Part shown: piece after piece, positions 45,240 to 56,491 of the stretch
Layout: every line of letters starts with the position of its first letter
Numbering within the stretch: position 1 is the stretch's first letter
From: Artemia franciscana
Taxonomy: Eukaryota > Arthropoda > Branchiopoda > Anostraca > Artemiidae
Length of the DNA: 64,000 nt
Reading direction: 5' to 3'
Assembly: GCF_032884065.1 (NCBI RefSeq)
Contig: NC_088863.1
Coordinates: 46,707,797 to 46,771,796, forward strand
Position numbers and translations under genes: made by a program
Notes under the pieces: model-generated
Databases searched by the model: none
Seen by the model: only the letters and a program-made list of their open reading frames with translations
What the model was told of the DNA's origin: nothing

Positions 45240-46050
45240 TATAATATGGTAGTTCCAGCCGCTTTCACACATTACTTGTTCCACCACATATAGTCGTCAC
45301 ACTGAGCTCTGCAGTAGGGTCTACCTTCTCCCTAATGGCCCTCGTAGATGACTTTTACAGAGTTGCCAACTGCGACCCAGATCAAAAGTAAACTCACTTT
45401 TCTTTTCACTATCGTACCCAATAGAACATTCTGAGCCGTCATCATTAGTCACTGTCTCAACCTTTTCAGCTTCATTCTCACTCTCAGTGCTGTCTTCTCA
45501 ACAAGTCTATTCACAGCCTGCTTCTTTGTTTTTCTTGCTTTTGTTGCTTCATTTTTCTTTTCTTTTCCACCTCTCTTTTGCCTTCCTTGTAGCAAAGGCA
45601 GCTCCAATTTTGGTTTTCACTGATGTGTAAGTGAGCATTTTTTAACCCCTCCTTTATTCTTTGAAGTGTTTTGCTTTGTTGGTGGTGCTGGGATGAGATT
45701 CCGCTTGTTCAGGTATGACTATCCTACTTCATAGTGGCTGCAAAATCACAGGGCTCACTGAAAGCATTGGTTGAGAGGATGGCAGAGTAGGTAGGTAAGG
45801 TGCTGGAGCTAGAGTATCTGATGAGTTTGACCATTTGCCACCAGCTTCATGGGCTAAAAAACATTTGGTTCCTCTGTATTTAAGAGCACATATCACAGAT
45901 CTTTATTATCCAAACAATCTGGATTGAAAGGGGATATACTTTCCAAACCCCTTCTGGATGTTTGATGGTATCAAAGCTAAGGCGAAAGATTTTCCTACGA
46001 ACCCTGCTGTGATGTAAATGGTGACAGTTCTTCTCGATGGTGACGGTTGC
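45240..46050 (-). pseudogene. pogo/Tigger-like (DDE) transposase C-terminus, broken
   Basis: Read on the minus strand from about 46040, pieces in several frames match the end of Tigger/Jerky-type transposases. GFVGKSFALALIPSNIQKGF, continued in another frame as YPLFNPDCLDNKDL, corresponds to the family's P-S-N-I-x-x-G-F ... Y-P-F-N-P-D block. A Pro/Ser-rich stretch (SVSPVILQPL) follows. Then MLTYTSVKTKIGAAFATRKA corresponds to the I-L-T-x-T-P-x-K block, then a Lys/Arg-rich helix (KKNEATKARKTKKQ) and an acidic tail (ESENEAEKVETVTNDDGSEC). The catalytic DDE core is missing. Stops and shifts show it is inactive. The assignment rests on pattern recall, not on a search. Confidence 0.6.
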
Positions 46051-47080
46051 TTGATGAAAAAAAAATGTTACAAATTTTGATAGTTAATTTTGTTGGGAAG
46101 ACATAGCTATAAAATATTTAAACTATTACGCAACGTTTCTGAAGCGCCACAGCCATTTTGTTTCTACCAGATTTCTACTTTTTTTGATGAATAACAAAGA
46201 CTATCAGCTTCCAGCCAGCGACTCGCAAAGTTTTTTAACTCGTGAACAAGCCCAAATCTCATTTAAATTAAAGCTGGGATTTGAGAAAGACTAATCAAAA
46301 CATAAATGTTTGCGGTCAATAATGATCACGCCTGGGGCGCGCCGCTGCTGCCATTTTTCACCCCCCTCCACCACCAACATTCCCTAATTGGCGTGGCGTC
46401 AGGGTCTTGTTGTATATTAGAAATCTCAAAACAAAAATATAAAACTTAAGGCGGCGTCTTTCAGCCAGGGGGTTGGACCCTTTCCCCCTTATGGGCGTCC
46501 ATGAACTGGACGTCCCTAGACTTCATAAGCACAGGTACCTATATACCCATTCTAGATTTATCTTTATAAAATCTGCAGCTAAAGTAATGTATCGGGCAAT
46601 TTAACTCCGAGCTTTTCTCAGTCAGGTTAAATTCTCAAAGTTTCAGTTTTGTTCAATAATATTTATCTAAATTTATCAAATTTGGGGGTAGTTCGGATGG
46701 GAAAGGGGTATATTACTCATAAGAAAGTAGTGATAAATATAACAACCTTTATTACAAAGTGACTGTCTTTCTTCTTCTAAAATTGTAGGAACAAATCCAT
46801 TTTATCCATGATTGTTTTACCTTAACATTTCCCGCTTAATTGGTCTAAAAAGTGTGACCAACACTGATTTAAGTTTTAGGTCGTTTTTTCCACAATATTG
46901 ATGAATTAAAACCCATATTAGTCACTGCATTACTGATCAACAATGGTTGTCACTACAAACTGTTGATCAACGACGATGGCCAACAACATCACCAGAAACG
47001 ACCAACAAAGTCGTCAGCAAAGTATATCTACTGAATGCTGATTTACACCTTTATCTGAGTTTTTATAATTTGCAAAAGAA
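46051..47080. other. Intron 3 spacer, nothing recognised
   Basis: Mixed-composition sequence with a GGGGCGCGCCGCTGCTGCC run at about 46335. No frame or repeat family member was found. Confidence 0.35.
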
Positions 47081-47084
47081 AAGT

Positions 47085-47260
47085 TTATGACCCACGCTTT
47101 AGAAACTATTTAAACTGGGTTGTGATATGCTGGCACGTCCACCAAGTCACCTGACCTAGGATCGTCAGATTTGCAATTTCATGTACGATCCTCCTTCAAT
47201 ATGATCCTCACTTCAGGCAAGTTTGAATTTTGTCCCTATTCCTTACGAACGACTCTTCAA
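47085..47260 (+). pseudogene. mariner/Tc1-like transposase scrap
   Basis: The + strand reads FKLGCDMLARPPS and, after a one-base shift, PDLGSSDLQFHV. This resembles the L-G-W-x-x-L-x-H-P-P-Y-S-P-D-L-A-P-S-D segment that carries the last catalytic Asp of mariner transposases. Only about 30 residues are visible and upstream motifs were not found. Low-certainty call. Confidence 0.4.
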
Positions 47261-47269
47261 ACACAAGGC

Positions 47270-47910
47270 TCGCTTAATTAAAACAATAAGAAGCTTTTAT
47301 AATTGTACTAAAAGACTTTAGTACCAAGATCGAGGTATTGAGGAGGAGACGACCCCCCTAATATACGTAATAATTTCTGTTCGTTTTAAGTTTTAATTTT
47401 GCTCCCTACTTTCCGTTGAAAAAACTTATATTTTTTAATTTAATTTCTTTGAAAGAATGGCGATTGTGTCAATATTGCCATGCCTTTCAAACAGTTCGTC
47501 GTAACGAACTATATGTAAGGAGCGACCCACCTCAATAGTAACCGAAACTCTAAAAAACAGAATTTTGATACCAATAGTTACATCAAAAGAATCACATTTT
47601 GATGCTGATTTCAAATATACATGTTTCATCAAGTTTAGTCTTAGCTATCAAAAGTTACGAGCCTGAGAAAATTTGCCTTATTTTCGAAAAAGGGGGAGAA
47701 ACACCCCCTATGTATATTACGCGGGGAGATCTTTCCATGGAAGAAGTTTTTATAGGATAAGGAACATTGCTATGAAGGGGGTGCCGGATTTCCCATCATT
47801 ATTTAAAAAACAATCACAGATTAGATAATAAAATTTCAACTTAAAGTAAGGAGCAACATTAAAACTTAAAACGAGCTGAAGTTATTACGTTTATTAGGGC
47901 GTCCACCCCC
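47270..47910 (+). mobile_element. Two family A fragments
   Basis: 47270-47450 is a right-end palindrome arm (AAGATCGAGGTATTGAGGAG, TTTCTGTTCGTTTTAAGTTT). 47485-47905 begins with CAGTTCGTCGTAACGAACTA, runs to AAACACCCCCTA, then jumps to GGGGAGATCTTTCCATGGAA: the middle of the first module is deleted. It ends in the module 2 opening (TTAAAGTAAGGAGCAACATT). Confidence 0.75.
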
Positions 47911-48759
47911 TAACAAACCAGGGGGTTCGCCCTCGCATTTAGCATACATAAATACGTTTGTGTATCTGCGGGTAAAGAAGGCACGAAGAGAGCGACGTCC
48001 ACTATACGTGGGCCGAAGATTTGAGCTGTCAAAGGTAGCGAAAGATGCAGATGAAAGGATGCAATAAAAGCATGGCTCATTTACCTTTTATGTAGCTATT
48101 TTTGGTATTTTGTATTTACGTATATTTCATATATTTGCGTAATATTTCTATTTTTATAAAATATTATAATAATTATAAACGTATATACAAGGTTAGGTTG
48201 AAACTATATAAGGTTATAAAAGCCTTATAATGTTATATATCCCAATAAGGTTATAAATATAGAAGGTCAGGTTAAAACTAAACATATTAAATATATTATA
48301 ATTATAATCTATTATACATAGGGTTAAAATTGAATATGCGACAAAAAAGGTTATTGTGTTCAGAAAACGCATAAAAAAGGCATCGATTGGATTGTTCAAT
48401 TTATTCGTAGGCCATTTATGTAAACTGCTCAATATTTACCGCCATCTATTGAATCCTAGAAACAACCACACATTTAAAGCTAAACCTTCTAGAGGTGTTT
48501 GGTGCCATATGTTTTTACGCTGTTTCTACCAATTTTTTACGCATGTTTCCGTTTTTTAATTTTGCACCCATTATTGTCAGAAACACTACTACCGAAAAAG
48601 ACATGGAATACTTTCTTTCATTAAAGATTAGGTTTCCGATTTTTCTTTTTTTTATAAGCCATATATGGTTGTGTAGCCATTTAGCCAATTCAAACCAACA
48701 GACTTTTTTCACTGATCTGGGTACATTAAAAATATATTTATTAATTGTTTTATTTTTAG
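47911..48759. other. End of intron 3 before exon D
   Basis: AT-rich sequence with several AAGGTTATAA and AGGTTAGGTTGAAAC-like short repeats at 48180-48330. Overlapping frames on both strands (48214-48814) carry no recognised domain. It ends in a T-rich tract and the acceptor TTTTTAG at 48759. Confidence 0.45.
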
Positions 48760-49185
48760 GATCTTGAGCTAAAGGCAGAAAATGGCCGAGACTCATTTTT
48801 CTTCTTTCTACCAATAAGGATCTGCCACGTCATAAACCAGAGTTCTCCCTTTTATAAAATGTCAGCTGACGACTTAATGAATGAAGAATTTGAAATAATT
48901 GTTGTTATAGAAGGTGAAGCTGAAGCTACAGGGTTGCCAGTTCAAGCCAAATCGTCTTACATAGCCAAAGAAGTAATATGGGGCTATAGATTTAAGAATA
49001 TGGTGAGCTTAAATAAAAATAATAAAACACATTCAGTGAATTATAAACTCTTTGATGAAATGGATGAAGTAGATACTCCTTTATGTTCTGCTAAAGATTT
49101 GGATGAAGTTAGAAGATTAAAAGAGGAATATGGAGTAGAAATAGATTTCAGGGTAAGTGGAAGTACAGGAAATTTAATGAATTAA
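48760..49185 (+). CDS. Kir potassium channel, exon D: main part of the cytoplasmic domain
   Basis: The acceptor TATTTTTAG ends at 48759, phase 0. The exon reads DLELKAENGRDSFFFFLPIR, ICHVINQSSPFYKMSADDL, FEIIVVIEGEAEATGLPVQA, KSSYIAKEVIWGYRF and TPLCSAKDLDEVRR. These are the conserved ICH-x-I-x-x-x-SP-Y, FE-I-V-V-x-x-EG-x-x-EATG, SSY-x-x-x-E-I-x-WG-x-RF and TPLCSA-x-DL motifs of Kir C-terminal immunoglobulin-like domains. A good donor, AGG|GTAAGT, at 49153 would splice to a further exon. If not used, the frame adds VSGSTGNLMN and stops at 49183-49185, giving a short C-terminus. Total visible protein is then about 365 residues plus the missing N-terminal start. Typical family members have about 400 or more. 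Confidence 0.93.
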   Translation, partial: DLELKAENGRDSFFFFLPIRICHVINQSSPFYKMSADDLMNEEFEIIVVIEGEAEATGLPVQAKSSYIAKEVIWGYRFKNMVSLNKNNKTHSVNYKLFDEMDEVDTPLCSAKDLDEVRRLKEEYGVEIDFRVSGSTGNLMN

Positions 49186-49373
49186 AAATATTTACAGATA
49201 TAGTTTGGCCTCGTCGCTCACCACCGCTGCTCAAGCTGCTCACTAGTTGAATCACCACCATTACACGGTAATGCAGCCTAGCATTTGACGTAGTCTGAAT
49301 TTGCTCTCACTAAATTTGAATCAGTTATTGTTTTTTTTTTACATCGCATAATTTTATGTTATTTATTATGGAA

Positions 49374-49379
49374 AATAAA
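49374..49379 (+). promoter_or_regulatory. Candidate polyadenylation signal
   Basis: AATAAA lies about 190 bases after the read-through stop of exon D. It would fit a transcript in which exon D is terminal. AATAAA is common in AT-rich DNA, so this is weak. Confidence 0.25.
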
Positions 49380-49464
49380 AATGTATTTCTTTACTATTAT
49401 AGTTAATAAATTCTCTAAACAGTTTTAAGGTCAGCAATGCGGTATGAAGCTTTTAAAACTAAAT

Positions 49465-49905
49465 ACATTCCATTTCTAACATTAAAACTCAAAATGAGCA
49501 GAAATTATTCCGTAAATGAAGGAGGTGATCCCTTCTCAATACCTTGCTCTTTACGCTAAGGTTTTTAACACTTTTAATAAAGCTTCCAATTCTAATTAAA
49601 CAACCCTTGTATTTCAGGAGCCGTTCTTAAAATTATTGGGACAAACAATCAACGTTATGATTCCTTGACTTTTAAAGGGTGCTTCCCCGCTTTTTTGGAA
49701 ATCAGGCAAATTTTGTCAGGCTCGTAACTTTTGATTGGTAAAACTAAACTTGATGAATTTTATATATTTAGAATCAGTATAATAAGCTGATTCTTTTAAT
49801 GTATATATTCAATTCTGATATCAAAATTCTGTTTTTTAGAATTTCGGTTACTATTGAGCCGAGTCATCCCTTAGTTACAGTTCGTTACCACGAACTCTTT
49901 GATAA
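49465..49905 (-). mobile_element. Family A fragment, minus orientation, internally deleted
   Basis: It starts on the minus strand at 49903 with a decayed hairpin (AAGAGTTCGTGGTAACGAAC) and runs to about 49670. It then joins module 2 sequence (TTAAAACTCAAAATGAGCAG, CCTTGCTCTTTACGCTAAGG). It lies just beyond the last visible Kir exon. Confidence 0.7.
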
Positions 49906-50405
49906 TCCATAAAGGTAAGCAAAACTAATCAGAAAAAAACAGACTTAGACACAAGCACAGAACCCAAGACACAAACACAAACAGTCAACTAAATATTAGT
50001 CAACCTATATTTAATTCAGTTTTTGTTAGCCCAACTGTCATAGCTTAAAAATGGGTTCACTTGCCTAACCCTCCAGGCAGAAAGGCACTTTTAGACTTTG
50101 GACGCTTATTCCCCTTGCAATTCCAGTCAACTTGTTGGTCAACCAACATTAAGTTAAGTTTTTACTTGTGCAAATGTATAAGTTTATGAATTGAATCAAT
50201 TGCCTTACCTGACACTCATTGTAGATGGCAGGCTAAAGTCAAAGATGGTAAAGATGCTAAAGATGGCAGGCTGTCGCTTGTTTGCCTGTCGCTTGTCGCT
50301 TGATTGCCTGTCATTCCATGCAAATTAATGGTCCTGTGTCAATTCTAAATTCTTGTTTCAACCTGCCTAAGACCATAGGTTGGCTGGCGTGCCTTGTTTA
50401 CCTCT
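49906..50405. other. Spacer, nothing recognised
   Basis: Short tandem words (CTTGTCGCTTGATTGCCTGTC-like at about 50270-50310) and otherwise ordinary sequence. Its right part (50315-50400) is duplicated at 50560-50645 around the SINE. Confidence 0.35.
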
Positions 50406-50575
50406 CATTCCAGGAAATTTTATTTATTTAAGAATTAACGACGCTTCTTGACTGTTATGGTCCCTGCGTCGGCCCTGCAGTGCATTCCTGCAGCGTGATT
50501 CGATCTCTGGGTCCCATATTACCAAGCTAAGGTCAAATCCACTGCGCCACCACAGGACCATTCCAGGCAATCTAA
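50406..50575 (-). mobile_element. tRNA-derived SINE with target site duplication, minus strand
   Basis: On the minus strand from 50558 the element reads GTCCTGTGGTGGCGCAGTGG, an A box (TGGCGCAGTGG), and 45 bases on AGATCGAATCAC, a B box. An unrelated body and an AATAAATAAA-like tail follow. It is flanked by imperfect direct repeats, CATTCCAGGAAATTTTA (50406-50422) and CATTCCAGGCAATCTAA (50559-50575), which fit a target site duplication. The spacing of the boxes is tRNA-like. The element is about 136 bp long. Confidence 0.75.
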
Positions 50576-51655
50576 TGGTCCTATGTCAATTTTAAATTCT
50601 TGGTCCACCTGCCCGAGACTCTAAGCGGGCGTGCCTTGCTAAAAGATAACAAACAAGTATTGGTCCAATAAGAGAGGCACCCCTAAACTTCCGCCGTTTA
50701 CCCGTGCGATTTAACCAAACACTTGGAAAACTATATAGGTTCTATGACTATCTCAGTTCTATGACTATCTACCTTAGTTCTTCTGCCCTAGGAATGACAC
50801 AAGGACGGATACTAGATAGACTTATCAATTAAAAAATAAACTAAGATCATTTTTATACAATCCTAATAAGGGGGGTAATAGCAGATTTGCCTCTCACTCA
50901 GTCCAACTATCTCTCTTGGCTTTTTCTACAATTAGCCATGGCTTGATGCCCGCAACTATCCGATTTTAATTCACCTGACAGAATTTGAACCGAGAGACGA
51001 CAAAAATTAAATTGACACAGAGCAAGGATGGATCAAAGGGGGAGACCAGTGGCGGTTCTGGACTCTCTTGCACCAGAGGTAAAATCTCGATTAGTGCCCT
51101 CTCCCTCTAGTGTCTCCCAAAATTTGCGAGTAAATGTTTTACAAAATTTTCATTTATTAAAAAGATTTTAATTTATTAACAAAATTTTTCATTTACTTAA
51201 ATTTGACTTTTATTACTTGATATGGGTAACGATATGGGAAAATTGAAAATTCTCAGCTAAAATTACTGCGAACTGCGCCTTCTACTTTATTTTAATTAAA
51301 GTTGAATTTCAAAAATTACAAATGATTATAACAATTTGATTATTTACTTGAGATTTTGCGCCCCTTGATTTATACGTCCGGAGCAAGTGCCCCCTCCATC
51401 CCCGAAAAACTGTCTCTGAGGGAGACTTTGAGGCATAGACCCTTCAAAATCCTATATTTCTGGGTAGTTTTTGTTCAAGATATCAAATAAAAAGATTTTC
51501 CTTGTTGTTGACCCCCCTCACTCCCCAAAAATAATATATGCCTGTCATAGATGGTTACCTACTTGGTAAAGCCGCAAATATATCGCAGCTTTGACACTCA
51601 GGAAAAGCGAAGTTGCAAAATACAAGTTAGAGAGCGATAAAACTAAAATTACTTT
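50576..51655. repeat. Diverged direct repeat, then unclassified sequence
   Basis: 50560-50645 repeats 50315-50400 (GGTCCTATGTCAATTTTAAA). Further on, 51040-51430 holds CGCCCCTTGATTTATACGTC-like and ACTCTCTTGCACCAGAGG phrases that recall the 17.2-18.8 kb repeat. No gene was seen. Confidence 0.4.
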
Positions 51656-51659
51656 ACTT

Positions 51660-52625
51660 TTGCACCAAACAATTCGTGGTAAACTGCGCGTAAGGACCGA
51701 CTGGTGTCGTTAATAACTTAATTTCTAAAACTATGAAGTTCTGAGAAAATTGATAAAAATGTAAACACCATTTTATGTTGCCCTCTCTAATAGTAATGGA
51801 AACTCTAAAACTTGAGAGTCTGAGGAAAATATTAACATAATAATAAAAATCACTATGCTTGCGCTAGATATATAAAATCTATGAAGTTTAAAGCTACTGA
51901 ACCAATCCGTTATCACAGTTAGATTTGTAAGGAAAATGAGGAAAACGCCTATGAAAAGTGTCTAATCTTGCTAAAAACTGCATTATCAAATTCTGAATTC
52001 CCAATAACTATCTAACTAATTGCCTAACCTTTAATTGCAAAAATGTTGTTTTGTATATCTCTGTTTTTTGTTTTATGTTTTTTTGTTTTGTTTTTTTTTA
52101 GTCTGGCTTGACTCTAACAAACCTGTAATCATAGAAATTCAAAAAAGTCTCATTCAGATGAAAAACGTGAGTTTTAGTCCCTTTCTTAAGACCCAAAAGT
52201 CATTGGAGGCCCACTAGGGCCCCTTCTATTTCTTTTTTCTTTAATGGGGTTAATCATGCTGAAAGACGACCTCAAGTCAGTATTTTTACGAAAGTTTTAT
52301 TTTCGGGCTGAAAATGCTTAGTTTCAACAGAAACGATACTTTCTTTTTTTTCTTTTTTTTTCTTTTCTATCATCTTTTTTTTTCTGGTTTGGCTCTGACA
52401 AACCTGCAATCATACAAAGTCAGCAGTCTCATTCAGATGAAAAATGTGAGTTTTAGTCCCTTTCTTAAGACCCAAAAGTCATTGGAAGCCCACTAGGACC
52501 CCTTCTATTTCATTTTCTTTCCTGAGGTCAATTACGATGAAAGATGACCTCAAGTCAGAATTTAGACGAAAATTTTGCTTTCGAATTGAAAATATTTTGT
52601 TTCAGCAGTAACGATACATTCTTCC
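51660..52625 (+). mobile_element. Ancient diverged family A copy with a duplicated inner module
   Basis: 51667 onward (AACAATTCGTGGTAAACTGC, GTAAGGACCGACTGG) is a decayed family A left end. 51850-52010 follows the family order (GCTAGATATATAAAATCTAT, AAACTGCATTATCAAATTCT). The inner block with TCTCATTCAGATGAAAAACG, TTTTAGTCCCTTTCTTAAGA and GGCCCACTAGGGCCCC occurs twice, at about 52147 and 52426, 279 bp apart. Divergence far exceeds that of the other copies. Confidence 0.6.
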
Positions 52626-52718
52626 CATCTATCACGTCCTAAATTATAAAAATAACAGAGAATTAATCAACACCCGACAATTAGTTATGAAAAGAACCCG
52701 ACATGGTCATTCATGTGA

Positions 52719-52720
<2 letters not shown>

Positions 52721-52783
<63 letters not shown>
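52721..52783. repeat. Poly-T tract, 63 bp
   Basis: Uninterrupted T run. It may be a retrotransposon poly-A tail in minus orientation or slippage. The minus frame over it (poly-Lys) is an artefact. Confidence 0.95.
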
Positions 52784-52787
<4 letters not shown>

Positions 52788-54149
52788 CATGAAAGAGCGA
52801 CCCATGCACCCAAAGTTCTAAAACAAATAAATAACAACATGCCCATCGAAATAATCTCCTTCTCTCGGTGACTGAATGTGTAAAATTTTTCAAGTTTAAA
52901 GGACCATTAAAAATGTATTAGCATAATAAAACTTGGTAAATTTCAGAAAAAAGAAGAGATTATTTTAGAAATGGCTTTGTTTCCCCCCCCCCATCCCAAA
53001 AAATTACAAAAGAGACAAAAATAGAAATGAGAAACGAACCAAAAAAGTAGCTAATAAAAATAAATTACTTCCAAGTCTGGATATATAATCAAAAAATATA
53101 TCAAAGTATAATAAAACGTATATTTTCCGTTTTGAAAACGTATAAGTGTAAAAATTTAATAAAAACATAATCAAATATGTATAATTAGACCTACTTAATT
53201 CTGCTTCTTTTTTCTTGATCAGCAAAAATAATCTAAAAATGTCTGGAAAGGTATGCATTATATTAATTTGTTATTTATTGTTTTTTAATTTGTTAATTAA
53301 ATTTGTTGTTAATTGTTGTTTAATTTGCTTGTTTTTTTTTTGTTATGTAAATTTCCTATGGCCCACGGGCTTATTCTGGAATAAATTATTATTATTATTA
53401 TTATTATTTAAAGTGATCCAAGCATATGTGGAGAGGGGCTTCTGGGTCCAGTCCTCCCTCCCTTATCCTTTCAAAACCAGAACATATCTGCGATTCTTTC
53501 ATATAATTATAGCGCTATCTACCAATTTTTCGTGATTTAAACACGCACACCCCCCTCCCTTTATAAGAAACAAACCTTCAAAAAATTTACTGTCAATCGA
53601 CCTTGTGTCTCCGGCTTGACCCTTTTTTTTATATTGTGTGTGTTGTACAGAAGCTTAAATAAAAATCTTGAGTCTTGAATCTTGTCAAGATATATTTACT
53701 TTCAAAAATCGCAAAGAGGTATAGCCAAATTGAAATATGCCAACTCAAGGTGCAAAGAGAACTAGGCTTGGCGAAATAACTGGCAGAGAGTGGGTACTGT
53801 CTAGTGTTTCTATACTTCAATTTCTTGTTAAATTATTTTTTTCCCTTTCAGGAAAACCTGGTTCAATGACCTTTTGAAGAGAAAGCTTTCTGATATTTTT
53901 GTGTTCAAAGTATCACAGATTCACCATGCTATTCGAAATGAAAAATAAACTGTGATCATGGCTGTGACATGAAGATTACCTAATTCGGATTCGGGCCTCT
54001 ATTTTAAAAAATTTGCTGATATTGCGCTGTCTTTGTATTTTCGTCTTTTTTTATCTTTATTTTGAAAGGGGGCCCAGGGTTCCATATAGTAAAGAGGAAA
54101 AGGGCTTCTATTATGCTATCTTTCTTAATTTTGTTACCAATTTGTATGG
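52784..54149. other. AT-rich spacer with LINE-like 3' tails
   Basis: 53355-53409 reads GGCCCACGGGCTTATTCTGG, AATAAA, then (ATT)n, which looks like a LINE 3' end on the + strand. 53625-53690 has another AATAAAAATCTTGAGTCTTG-like tail. A (ATT)n microsatellite lies at 53385-53409. Frames at 53004-53535 are low-complexity. No gene was found. Confidence 0.4.
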
Positions 54150-54365
54150 AACAGGTGGTCGCTGAAAGTTCTAGTCCTCTTTTAAAAGCCAAAAGTGGTT
54201 TAAGTGCAAACGGCCCTCATCTTATGCTCTTTCGCTCATCACCCCTCACCACAATCACGAGAAATCCGATCAAAGTTTTGAGACAAAAGGTTCAAAGAAA
54301 TGCCTGCGAAGATGACATAACCCTTAGAGGCCCTCGGAAAAGGGCTGTAAATTATGCAAGTTGCT
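54150..54365 (+). repeat. Family B single unit
   Basis: GGTGGTCGCTGAAAGTTCTA, AAATCCGATCAAAGTTTTGA, GAAGATGACATAACCC and GGAAAAGGGCTGTAAATTAT follow the family B order. Confidence 0.65.
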
Positions 54366-54974
54366 AAATATTTTTAGTTGATTTTGAGTTGTCAATTGTA
54401 CCCATAGTTGCAGCTGTGGCTGCAACCGAGTAACCAGAATCAAGAAAACCAGAGCCCAAAGTAGAAAAAACTTAAAAATGGATAAAAAAAAATATGTAGT
54501 GGGAAAAATTGCTGTTGGAAGCTAATTTAGAGATAGTAACTATTTCATTAATCTTAATGGCAAAAGTTTATAGCAAAAAGAAATTACTGAAATTTTGAAG
54601 AAAAGCCCGAAAAAAGTCGAAAATGGTGCAGGATCGATATGAAAAGTGCACCATTGGAATCACCATGGTCAAAATCTTGTGCAGAAGAATTATAGCCCCC
54701 CCCCCCCTTCTTCAACTTGAATAACAAAAATATTTTTTGTATGGGAAGCACTGAGGTGTTTCGTTTTATTCCCCAGGGATGGTCAGATTGAATCAATGGT
54801 CGTAAAATATTGGGAGAAGGCCTCAAATTGAAAGAGCATCGCCGAATATAGAGACCATATATAGAGACTTTTTCAGAGACAATGCTTGAGTGTTGCCTAT
54901 GAAGGGCTAAAGCACAACGCTCAAGCATTGCCTGTAGTAAACAGTCATACGTATTATATCTTTTTGTTTTTTTC
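54366..54974. repeat. Spacer with a hairpin end resembling family D
   Basis: 54888-54940 contains CAATGCTTGAGTGTTG and its near complement CAACGCTCAAGCATTG, followed by CCTGTAGTAAACAG, like the GCGTTGCCTATAGTAAAGGC end at about 2505. 54760-54830 has a weak match to the family A CCAGGGGTGATCGTATCGAC region. The minus frame 54584-54976 is not supported as a gene. Confidence 0.4.
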
Positions 54975-55175
54975 ACCGAGCAATTTTTTATGGAAGAGGT
55001 GGTCTTAAAAACTTTGACAGAGGTTCCATCGATTGGAAACTGAATGTTGTAGCGCCCTTTTTAATACTTAAAAGTAATCAGAGGGCAAACAGCCCTCCTC
55101 TCTTGTCTTTTCATCTAATCCCCCGTGCTTCCAAAGAAAATCGATCAAAATCTTTAAGATGTAATTTTGTTAAAA
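54975..55175 (+). repeat. Family B single unit
   Basis: TTTATGGAAGAGGTGGTCTT, ATCGATTGGAAACTGAATGT, GCGCCCTTTTTAATACTTAA and GGGCAAACAGCCCTCC are family B blocks in order. Confidence 0.65.
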
Positions 55176-56185
55176 ATAATACGAAATTACTGTCTTGATC
55201 AAAATTGTTGTTTACTGTCTTCAGGGAATATTGACTGTGTTCCTAATATAGCTTACATCTTGTTAGCTGTAAGGGCCTTGTCCCCTTGTTGCCTTGATGC
55301 CCTAGTCACTTACAGCTTACAATGCAGTTTTCAAAGGCTGTACTGTTGATTGCCCAAGAAATTAGACAAAATTAGTCACTGTTGTTTGATAGTGCAATTT
55401 TTATACCTAGATCCCTCCTTTCTTCCGGGATTGCTTCTACCCTTTTCTCTTTTTAAACAATAAGTCAGTTTTGTTCTGATAACAATCTATTGATAAATTT
55501 AAGCTCAGTTTGCTTTATACATTTGGAATCAGTATTTTAAAAAAAGAACATTTTTGTTTATGTTCAGCTATATTTTTTTATAGTAAAAACCATTCTTCCA
55601 TTTATGATTTCCCACATAACGTATCAGTACTTTTCTATATTTAAAAAATATAAATAAATTTTAATTATTTAATTAATTATTAAAGGCAGGGAACAAACAC
55701 TTCTTAGTTGTTCTTATTATTCTTAATATACATCACCAAATCTTCAATTACTTTGCGCTATAGTTCGTTCTTGGTACTTGCTATTTATTCAGAACACACC
55801 CAAACAGTAAAGTTAGGTAATTCTAATGAAATATACTAAAGTATGATGAAAAGATAATACTTTATAAACAAAATTGTGGGGGCTTAACCAAAAAAATATG
55901 GAAAACAGGCCACCCAGAACGTATTATATTAAATACCTAACCTAACCACCTCTATATATTAAATATAGGATAAGCTTATTTTGGTGTTACTTGGTTGTTC
56001 TACATTTGCTTGTTTTTTCATAGACAGATATTTTGGGGGTGATACCTAACACGGGGATACCATAGCGATTTTATGGTAGACACACCACTTGCCTGGGTAG
56101 AGAATTTAAAGTGCCGAAACCCTATAGGCAGGTGTGTATTCTCCTGATGAGCCCTTGTGCTGGGTTGTTGCCTCTGAATTATTCG

Positions 56186-56240
<55 letters not shown>

Positions 56241-56490
56241 GTGTTTGTGCTGTTGCATTGGTGATTCCTCTTTTCATTATTTAATTAGAATATACATGCA
56301 GCGTAGTTTTTCTCACTCAAAATAAGCAAATCGCAACCGATTGCAGAGAGGTGAACCGGTTTTTATCAGATCTTACAAAGCGAAATTCTTCAGTGTGTTC
56401 TGAATAATTAAAAAGTACCTTGTTCTTTACTAGTAGCTGCAACCATGATATTTTTTTTAATTTAACATAAAATCATTGGAAAAAATGTGA
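55176..56490. other. AT-rich spacer with a 50-bp poly-T tract
   Basis: No gene or family member was recognised. A pure T run lies at 56188-56237. Frames at 55167 and 56134 are not convincing. Confidence 0.4.
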
Positions 56491-56491
56491 A

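Noticed and set aside
48214..48814. Overlapping frames on both strands just before exon D
   Set aside because: No recognised domain; AT-rich intron sequence, partly antisense to the real exon.
52711..52893. Minus-strand frame ending in poly-Lys
   Set aside because: It is the translation of the 63-bp poly-T tract.
54584..54976. 130-codon minus frame
   Set aside because: It crosses a hairpin and a C-run and resembles decayed repeat sequence; no known motif.
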